NCBI RefSeq assembly: GCF_002865645.1
Contig: NW_020194557.1
Location: 1,054,001-1,118,000, forward strand
Length of the DNA: 64,000 nucleotides
Source of the DNA: Hyaloscypha bicolor E
Lineage: Eukaryota; Ascomycota; Leotiomycetes; Helotiales; Hyaloscyphaceae
Reading direction: 5' to 3'
The notes under the pieces are model-generated. The model saw only the letters and a list, made by a program, of their open reading frames with translations. It was not told where the DNA came from and did no database searches. Shown piece after piece: positions 56,390 through 64,000 of this stretch (positions are counted from its first letter, which is position 1; the number at the start of each line of letters is the position of its first letter). A program made the position numbers and the translations under genes.

Positions 56390-56975
56390 ATGAAATTCCC
56401 ACTCACACTTTTTACAGTCGCCCTTCTGGCAGTTGGTGTAAATGCCAGGCCCTTTCCTCAAACATGCAGTATGTGTCCCACCTGAACGCTCCTCAAAGAC
56501 TAACACAACTCATTAAATCCAGACTCTTCCATAGCACGCCGCCAAACCTCAAGCTCCGTTTCCATTGGTACCATCCTCACATCTGACCCATGCCTTCCCT
56601 CTACCTACCAAACCGCTTCCGCCGAAGCTTCCCGCTCATCCACCGCCTCCGCAAACCGCCTCTCCCCGGAAGTCCTTCTGGAGCTGGCTCCACAAAACGT
56701 GGGATAGAATCCGCAACGCGATCAAGAAAATCAACATCAAAATCACAATTCCATGGAACGTCCTTGAGGACTGGATCAACAAGATGGCTGATGGCTGGAC
56801 GGTGCAGCAGGATCCGAATGACAGTCAAGCTGTAGATGTGATTCCGTCAGTCGCGGCGGCGAAGGCGGGGGCACAGGCGTACAAGTGGAAAGCGCCGGTC
56901 ATGGTGAGCAGGCCGCCTGTGGAAGAGTGTGGGGTTGCTACGGCGCCAGGGAAGCCAGTTAAGGTTTGCCCTTAA
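56390..56975 (+). CDS. Small secreted protein (about 160 aa)
   Basis: The ATG at 56390 opens MKFPLTLFTVALLAVGVNA, a textbook signal peptide with an A-x-A-like cleavage site, then RPFPQTC. An intron starts at GTATGT (about 56470). The first acceptor (ATCCAG, 56521) leads to a stop after about 60 codons. The alternative CTCAAG acceptor (about 56547) leads into the long open frame VPSSHLTHAFPLP, PRKSFWSWLHKTWDRIRNAIK, then NVLEDWINKMADGWTVQQDP and a C-terminal CGVATAPGKPVKVCP. The middle part is basic and amphipathic. It has few cysteines (three or four). No family was recognised. It could be an effector-like or wall-associated protein, but only secretion is supported. Confidence 0.65.
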
Positions 56976-57251
56976 GAAAGCTTTCGTTGGAGTGAGAATT
57001 AGTGGAAGCATACTCATAGTGCAGATTTTGATTTTAATTTGAGGGTAATTGCAGACGGCAGGCAAACACGACGAATATGGGATGACGAGATATCAGTGAG
57101 GACGAGAGGAAAACTAAAAGTGACATTTTCTAATAGATACAGGAATAGAAGTTCCCTGCCCATTTATACACCAGAAACCCGAATCCAAGACTCCGACAAA
57201 CCCAGGTACTAACTAATTGAGACCACTGAAACCCTTCAACCACCTTTCAAA
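56976..57251. other. Convergent intergenic region
   Basis: Between the 3' ends of the secreted-protein gene and the rhodopsin-domain gene. No feature was recognised. Confidence 0.4.
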
Positions 57252-58689
57252 TCACTTCCTGCTATGAGCAAACCCCCACTCAAACCCCTTCTCCACATCC
57301 CTCGGGCTCGAAACTCCCACAGCATGTGCCAGTCCCGGCTCCGCAACATGTTCCTCAGAGACTTGCACCGTAGTCGTCATATGGATGCCCTTATCCCCCT
57401 TAGCACTTTCCCACCCCCTGAGTTCGACATCCTGATTCCCATGCGCCGTAACCGGCCTCTCCTCCCAACTATCCCCTCTCGAAATCGCGCCCATCTCAGT
57501 ATCATCCCCACTGCTGAGCTCCTCCGTACTCTCCCCCTTCCCCTTAATCGTTGTGGTGATCCCATGATCGCTCAGCCTCTTGCCGCCGAACCCACCACTG
57601 AGATGTCGTCCCGCAATCGTGGTTGTGCGGGGTCTGCCACCGAGCCCCGTAACTATACGCTCCTTTGTGTTGAGGGAGGACTTCTGCCCAGGTGTCATGG
57701 TGCGGAGAGCAGGGAACCACTCGCGGAGGAGCGGCCAGATCATAGGGAGGTTAGAGACGTAAACCGCCACAGACGCTTCACGGGTGTACCAGAGCATGTA
57801 GCTCGGGTCCCAGATATTGCTAAGATTAAAGACCTTTGTTAGGATAGCGGCGAGGATGACGAATAATCCCATCGAAAAGATGACTAGCAGGATGCCCTTT
57901 TGCTTCCATGGCATGTTCAGCCGCGTTACGAGCGGGATGGGGATGGTCAGCATAAGCGTGTCGGAGCTGATGTTGAAGCATGCTTGCACGATTGCGTAGT
58001 GTTGCAGTGTGGTGCATTGTGGATCTGGCGGTGGCATAGCCCAGTAACCGTAGAAAGGGCGGCAAGCAGTGAAGAAGGCAATTTCGGTGGCGGCCCAGCC
58101 GATGAAGACGTATATTGCGAGGTAAATGACCATCTTTTGTATTTGGGTGCCGAGGGTTAGGCGCGTGTACATGAGTAGCATGCAGCATTTTATTACGTAG
58201 ATAACGTTGAGCATTGCCTGTCCAGTTGTTAGCGAATATAAGGTAGCAGAAGAGAAGTGTGTCTATTCACTTGTTCAGATACGATGACGATTTTGGAACC
58301 GTTGATGCGTTCTTGGATCTCGAGCGGAGTGAAGGTATCGAAATCTTCGGGGGGGTAGAGGTTGCTGCCACCTCCGCCGGCGATGACGTTGAGGCATACT
58401 ACAAGTGCTGTGTAGAGACCCTGGCCTTTTGTCAATGTCTCCATATGAAGGCGGGGAAGAAGGGTTGTCGACTTACTCCCGCCAACGCCATGAGCCAATC
58501 GTCAGGCTGGAGATTCTGAACACCGAGTCTATGTATTCTTGCATACCTTTTGGATGTCAGCACGCCGAACAGTGAGAGGAAAGGAGGAGATCCTTACAAT
58601 CTCAACAAAATGAGAAATATGCCAACACTGTATAAACTCCATGATTGCACAGCTAGAGCATGTATGAAAGAAGGATCGAAGTCACCCAT
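57252..58689 (-). CDS. Fungal rhodopsin-domain integral membrane protein (425 aa)
   Basis: Four exons: about 58598-58689, 58477-58546, 58271-58420 and 57252-58217. Introns are 50-57 nt with GTAAGG, GTAAGT and GTGAAT donors, and all phases fit. The assembled start MGDFDPSFIHALAVQSWSL leads into helix 1 and LYARIHRLGVQNLQPDDWLM. Then come LVVCLNVIAGGGGSNLYPPE, GSKIVIVSEQAMLNVIY, YTRLTLGT and CRPFYGYWAMPP, the standard pattern of the fungal rhodopsin-like family (seven helices, conserved Cys pair, DD after helix 1). The C-terminal 170 residues are hydrophilic and rich in charged and Thr/Ser residues, presumably a cytoplasmic tail. These proteins are not retinal opsins (no Schiff-base Lys is recognised); their roles are mostly unknown, with some linked to host or pH sensing in plant pathogens. 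Confidence 0.92.
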
Positions 58690-61328
58690 GGTGAGACTTT
58701 CCCCAGGTGTTCTGCCCTGACGGCTGCTCACAACAAAGAATGCAGAAGAGAAAGAGATATCTCAATCGAACAGAGATAACTACGTAAAGGCCGCCAAGCA
58801 CAATTATCGCTGCGGGAGGATATGCCAACATTATGTATGGACCCATTTTTCCTTTTCTCGCTTCTTTACAAGACAAGAACTGACCGAGACCCCATAGTAA
58901 TTCTCCGCATTATCACAACGTGGTCTCATCTCCTGCGTCAAAAACAGCAGGTGCAGCTTCCAGTCGTTCGTGAGGATCTCCGGATCGGGGCTAGGAGTGG
59001 AGAAAACATCTCCAGCAAGTGTGACAACAGAGATAAGCAACGTGCAATGAACGGCCAGGAGGTCGTCTCTCGGCTTGCCAATTTCTTGCTTTTGCGGCCG
59101 CTATCGATGTCTCCTGGTACCTGATCCTAGAAATAACGGTAGAACGCGGAAAAGAGAGCGAACAAAAGGAAGATTGTGAGGGTGCTAGCTACAAAAGGAC
59201 CCGAATTGCGACAACTGAGCAATGACTGTGCGCGTCCCGTACCGTTGTGGCAAGCCACGACAGGCACGACCCGTCCCAAGGGGTGTGGCGAGGCAATTTC
59301 TGCACCAGGGAACGGCGACTGGAACCTTGATAAGGCTTCTTGGACCTCGTGAGGCGCTATTCCTGGAAGTTTGTTGAAGAGAGATACACAATCGTATGCA
59401 GGCTTTTGGGACTTGGGACGGAGGCCACTGGGAGGATCCGCAGCTGAGCCGTGCTGTGCATTTCTGCATGAGGCCTGCGTCGCACACACGGAGCACAGGC
59501 CAGAGTACCAATGAACACCCGTGCACTGAAGGGAAACGGGAATGCTCAAACGAGAGAATGACGAGAAAAGAAATATAAAATGCGTTATCGCGGGAAGAAA
59601 CGACTGGAGTGTGGGAACTTCTTCGGCGGCGTACGAAAGTACGTTAGTCAGGGGCTAAGCGATCCTCTTAGTGTGGGGGTGGAAGGGGGTGGCGCTGCGT
59701 GGCACTACGGATTGGTGTAAACTCAACAAGGGTAAGATTTCCGTGGGTTTGGTCCAGAAGTGTAAGTTCTAGATGGCGGCATTTGGCCATTTTTGAACAC
59801 GAAGAGACGTGGAGGTGTTGCTCAGTTAGTGGAAGACCCCGCATTTTCAGACCAGAAACAGCCGATTGCCCCTGAATCTCTCCAAACCATCGAGTGGGGG
59901 ATTGCGGGTCTTATCTTAACTTCAACTTGACAGATAGGCTTCCCTCACACTCGTCATAGCAATATCGAGAGAAAGTATATTGTCTTTTTTCGTTAATACA
60001 CTTCGACCTGGCCGGCTCCAGCCAGTATTGTGTTCCCATGGCTGCATACAGCGTGATCCAAGTGGAACATGCCAGTGCGTTCCTATTGAACTATGTGTCA
60101 GCGCCTAGCACTTGTTGTCCTGCCTTTTTGACTTCTTGCAATACTCGGTACTGAGGCTGACTCCGATATCTTCTTTCGGGGATTGTGGCTTGGGTTGAGT
60201 GGGCCTCTCCTGGATTTCAAGGCTTGACTGCAGAATTGTTGCATGCTCATACTTCTTCACTTCGACTTTGAGAGGCGGAGTATCTACATTGCTTTTATGC
60301 AAGTCTATCAACTTATTCCTCGGCTGGCAAGTGTGCCGTCCCGATCATAATTTCGTTGAAACCGGCGAAAGTGAACATTGAGAAGCGGGAAGGGGGCAAG
60401 TTTCTCGGGTGCTGAAGTTCAGCCGAGGAAATCAATCTCTATCTCCGACGACATCTTCCTTTCTTACATCTGCTACAACAGTGCCAAAGGCACCAAGGCA
60501 TGGACAACTGCACCACTCTCGCTCAGAATCATCGGGCAGCATTAATCATTTCTCCGGTCGCCAGCTATGGAACAACCAGTTAACGAAAACATCTGCCGGC
60601 CCCCATTTTCAGCCTTTCGGGATCACCAATTCCAGCAACTATGCGAAAATTAGCGCCTCAGCAAAGGTGCTTCTCCCCAAAATAGCGCAGAACACCAGGT
60701 GATGTTTCCTCTCTCACGCAGACTAGCAACTTAGGGATCAGTACTCGTCGAGCTTTGGGAGACCATTCACGTCACGTGGGTTGGTTGGTCCTTCCTGGAA
60801 TGATATTCCTGAAGGAAACTTCAACAACAATATTAAAGTAGAAGATACACGTGCCTTGCAAAGCATACTTTTCGGCGTATGAACTGCAAAGTCACCGCAG
60901 ACTGCAATGATGGCTGTTAACTTTTACGGCAATGTCACGTGTGATCCCTTAATTACGAATATCGAAGGTTGATCCAGGTTGTGTTTGTTCACATGCTAAA
61001 GCCGGCGGCGAAGAAAGCAGGCTCACGGCAGCTGCCAGCATGCCCAACTAATCTCATTTGTGCCAAGCCCGGCCATCGATCTCATCATGGACGACGGACC
61101 AACCTTCGGATCCATACTATCGGCATGCCAAGGGCTTGACCTCTTGGCCAAAGAGCCCGTCAACACCGCGACAAATGAAAACCTCATATCTCTAAAATAT
61201 CAGAGATAAGGGATCTAACAAACTATCTCAGCGTCCTCTGTTATAAAGGAGCTGGCGGGCGTTGGTTTGAGAGTCAAATTTTTAGACTCTTCGATTGCGC
61301 CGCCAGCGGAAGTTCGTCATAGTTCGTC
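58690..61328. other. 2.6-kb region without a supported gene
   Basis: The first 200 bp are the upstream region of the rhodopsin-domain gene. On the minus strand, 59549-59127 is open for 140 codons ending in a hydrophobic segment (FVASTLTIFLLFALFSAFYRYF), but it lacks an ATG. Two further short minus frames at 58682-59040 overlap. A minus frame at 60311-60105 (LKVEVKKYEHATILQ) resembles the tail of a membrane receptor-like protein but stands alone. CACGTG-like and TCACGTG sites occur at 60770-60800 and 60935-60940. Nothing could be assigned. Confidence 0.3.
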
Positions 61329-63236
61329 ATGCTTGGATTTACGAAGAAAATTAACGAAACAGTCGCGAAAAGCATTGTGGGGAGAAGATTTCGACTCGAT
61401 GGCTCAGGGCATACCAAATCGCGTGAAAATTCCAGATTCTTGACCGAGATTCGAGCAGGTCTCGCGACCTTCTTCGCCATGGCGTATATCATATCTGTAT
61501 AGCTTTTGACACCTCGAACAGCAAACTGAGGACTAACGGAAATAGGTCAATGCCACCATCTTGACAGACAGCGGTGGGACCTGCGTCTGCACCGATGCAA
61601 ATGATCCAGCTTACGCAGATAATATAGAGTATAATCTCTGTCTCGGCATCATCCATCGGGACTTCATCACGGGCACTGCTGCAATAGCTGCATTAACATC
61701 CTTTTGCATGGGTCTGTTTGCCAACATGCCTATCGCCCTGGCGCCTGGTAGGGTTTGAATGCTTACTTCACTTACACGGTCGTTGGATTCCATGGGCTTG
61801 GTCCAGTCAGTTACAAGCTCGCTTTGACAGCTGTCTTTGTTGAAGGATTTGCGTTTGTGGGGTTGTCACTTCTCGGTCTGAGACAATGGCTTGCGAGAGC
61901 TATTCCTGCGTCTATCAAGCTGGCGTCTGGCGTTGGTATTGGGCTGTATCTGAGTGAGTCACTCATTTCCCTCAAAGAGTCCTGTTAATGGAAAGTAGCA
62001 ATCATCGGCCAGACCTACAGTGCTGGAATTGGTGCCATTACTGGAGCCACCGCCACGCCACTAGAGCTTGCAGGCTGTCGTGCCGAAGAGATTGTCGACA
62101 GCGTCTGTCCAGGTTCCACCAAGATGCGCTCTCCAACGATGTGGATCGGTATATTCTGCGGTGATTTCGTAACCGCCATCCTCCTAGCCTACAAAGTCAA
62201 AGGCGCCATTGTCGCAAGCATCCTCCTCGTCTCGATCATCTCCTGGCCAAGACCAACACCTGTCACATATTTCCCCTACACACCTGTTGGCAACGACAAC
62301 ATCGACTTCTTCAAGAAGGTGGTTACTTTCCACGGGATTCGGAACAAGCTCGCTGTCCAGGATTGGAACCTAACTGATGTCTCAGGACAGTTCGGCCTCG
62401 CATTTTTCACTTTTCTCTACGTAGATATCCTGGACTGTACCGGAACACTGTACTCTATGGCCCGCTTCGCCGGTGCAATCGACGAAGAAACCCAAGATTT
62501 TGAAGGTTCCGCGGTAGCCTACCCTCGTAGACGGTACCCACCTCTCCACTCTTTTTATTCCTCCTCCGCTAACCTATTATAGCATTGGGAATCTCAATCG
62601 GTTCCCTCTTCGGCCTTTCCCCAGTAACACCCTTCATTGAATCCGGCGCCGGCATCTCCGAAGGCGGTAAAACAGGTCTCACGGCCATCACCACCGGCCT
62701 CTGTTTCTTCATCTCCATCTTCTTCGCACCAATTTTCGCATCCATCCCTCCGTGGTCTACCGGCTGCACACTCATCATCGTCGGTGCCATGATGGCGAAA
62801 GCAGCCAAGGACATCAACTGGCTGTATTTCGGCGACGCTCTACCGGCCTTCATTACATTGGCCGTAATGCCGTTTACATATTCCATTGCGTATGGGCTGA
62901 CCGCGGGGATCGTGAGTTATATGATTATCACTACTACGACTTGGTTTGTAGAGATGGTGAGTGGGGGACGGATAGTAGTGCCAGATAGGGAACTGAGAGA
63001 GCCGTAGACGTGGAAGGTTAAGGGTGGGTTGTTGCCTGCTTGGATTGTCAGAGCAGGAAAGGGGAAGAGGGATTTTCTGGCATGAGGATCCTGTGCCGAC
63101 TGGTGTAGAACGGGGTGGAGACTCAGGGTCTACAGAAGGGATGGGCAGCGTGAAGCTTCCTACGGTTGAATCCAGATCGGATGCGGAGACGAAGTGTGGT
63201 GGAGATGGAGACAAGGGTGAAAAGAAGTTGGATTGA
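61329..63236 (+). pseudogene. azgA: AzgA-type hypoxanthine/guanine permease, broken by indels and stops
   Basis: Exons are about 61329-61496, 61546-61953, 61999-62533 and 62583-63007 and onward, all with canonical splice sites. The protein follows the AzgA branch of the NCS2/AAP purine permeases: RAGLATFFAMAYIISV|NATIL, GGTCVC, then ALAPG. The signature APGMGLNAYF is broken by a one-base deletion at about 61751. TIIGQTYSAGIGAITGATAT, DILDCTGTLYSMARFAG, a one-base insertion before the exon-3 end (about 62523), LGISIGSLFGLSPVTPFIES and GAGISEGGKTGLTA follow. A TAG at 63005 stands where the family has Trp (REP-W-TWKV), followed by readable WKVKGG and VRAGKGKRD, then another one-base gain before FWHEDPVPT and a charged tail. 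AzgA permeases import purines across the plasma membrane. As assembled, no functional permease can be made. Confidence 0.88.
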
Positions 63237-63324
63237 AGGCGTTCGAATGTAGATTGGAGTGGCTATGACACTACTTTCTTGTAGCCCGCATTCAAAACTT
63301 TGTGGTGACCCAAATCCCAGCATT

Positions 63325-64000
63325 CTAAAACGTCGCCGGCTGGTTCACATTCACAATTTCAAAGTCAAACTTCCGAAGCAGTTAGGTGGTGGTTAATTCA
63401 AGAAACCTCAGTGAAACAGAGCACTGATCTCAAAGTAATTATTGTTTAGCTCCATGAGAGACTCGGGCTTCCCAAGGCATTGAGTCTTTCCGTAATGGAA
63501 CACCAAGTCAACTCTGCTCGTCATCTCTGCAAACTGATCTCCTTCCGTTTCAAACCACCTCTCGCGTCTGGCTGTATCTGCATCCTCGCCGAAGACTTTC
63601 TTCAAATGATGAAGCCCTTAAGATGACGAACCAGCCTGCGTGCCTTCAGTTACGAATATCCCATTCAAAACATCTCCACCTTTTGGCACCTGTCTGCTGA
63701 ATAGGCCCGTTGCTGACGGGGTATTCCGGAGACCTTCTCCTCTCACAGCCTGTAAGTAGGATAGTTTCTTCCCTGCAGAATTGGTGATGACATTTTGCCC
63801 GCCAGCAGAGCAGAATCAACCTCGACTTGCAGCCTCTGGTAACATTGTGGGTTTATCAAGAGATTCAGCAACACCACGTGGATGGTTGCAGCAGACATAT
63901 CACTACCTGCAACGATTTGGAGAAGTGATTTGCGGATTAAATCTTCTTCAGTAAGGCCATGTCGGGTGAAAGAAGCCACCGCATCCTTCTGTGACTTGGC
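63325..64000 (-). pseudogene. Cytochrome P450 (pisatin-demethylase-like group), broken and cut by the right edge
   Basis: The minus strand reads, from the edge inward, KDAVASFTRHGLTEEDLIRK, then the I-helix SLLQIVAGSDMSAATI (oxygen-binding A-G-S-D-x-S). A frame break lies near 63775 (SSPIL versus GKKLSYLQAV). The ExxR region has an extra codon (RGEGLR). Then come GGDVLNGIFV, a TAA at about 63620 before GLHHLKKVFGEDADT, and the heme loop FHYGKTQCLGKPESLMEL (Cys present). The last exon (FDFEIVNVNQPATF) ends at 63325 after an intron whose donor looks damaged. Motif order and the LVFHYGK-QCLGK style fit the group of fungal P450s that includes pisatin demethylase. The 5' part lies beyond the window. 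Confidence 0.82.

Noticed and set aside
59127..59549. 140-codon minus-strand frame ending in a membrane-like helix
   Set aside because: No in-frame ATG and no credible upstream exon; the remainder of the frame has no recognisable features.

Overview
This window looks like nuclear DNA of a filamentous ascomycete (Pezizomycotina). Genes carry short introns of about 45-95 nt with GTRNGT donors and CTAAC branch sites. There are several heterokaryon-incompatibility (HET) and NLR-type genes. Gene-bearing DNA of ordinary base composition alternates with very AT-rich blocks full of TA and stop codons, as left by repeat-induced point mutation (RIP). The protein repertoire (subgroup C chitinase, DUF3112 and rhodopsin-domain membrane proteins, LaeA-like methyltransferase, HET genes) would suit a leotiomycete, but the species cannot be named from the sequence alone.

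Layout. 1-3441 (minus): an NLR-type gene running off the left edge, with NACHT N-terminal domain, NACHT ATPase, ankyrin repeats and then the cysteine-rich start of a HET domain. 3670-4581: foldback and inverted repeats. 5539-6735: DUF3112 membrane protein. 7275-10159: RIP-degraded transposon with long terminal inverted repeats (TIRs) and an integrase-type transposase relic. 10499-11496: intact gene of unknown function. 11743-14760: decayed subgroup C chitinase abutting a relic of an unrelated membrane protein. 15460-16865: broken FAD monooxygenase. 16980-19300: simple repeats and a 190-bp inverted repeat. 21279-28478: a pirin-like gene split by about 6.3 kb that holds an intron-containing tRNA-Gly gene and a 5.5-kb RIP-degraded TIR element. 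29008-29312: MITE. 29944-31066: LaeA-like methyltransferase. 32590-35038: HET pseudogene. 35678-37133: OS-9/Yos9-like ER lectin. 39316-41437: C2H2 transcription factor. 42463-45678: ubiquitin-like-domain protein followed in the same frame by an ankyrin/C2H2 protein. 46729-48419: cytochrome P450. 48736-50887: HET gene. 51003-51647: four-helix membrane protein. 53626-54420: gene relics. 55090-55888: GNAT acetyltransferase. 56390-56975: small secreted protein. 57252-58689: rhodopsin-domain membrane protein. 61329-63236: broken AzgA-type purine permease. 63325-64000: broken P450 at the right edge.

How it fits together. The window is not one pathway. It is a mix of housekeeping genes (ER quality control, transcription factor, methyltransferase), accessory genes of non-self recognition (three HET or NLR loci) and single metabolic genes, set among RIP-degraded transposons. 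About half of the accessory genes carry stops or frameshifts. The features most worth following up are the NACHT-ankyrin-HET order of the left-edge gene, the pirin exons that stay in splice phase across 6.3 kb, two different integrase-type elements with terminal inverted repeats, and the ubiquitin-like/ankyrin/zinc-finger reading frame broken only by two TAG codons. Exon borders were read by eye from splice signals and reading-frame continuity, without transcript data, and may be off by a base.
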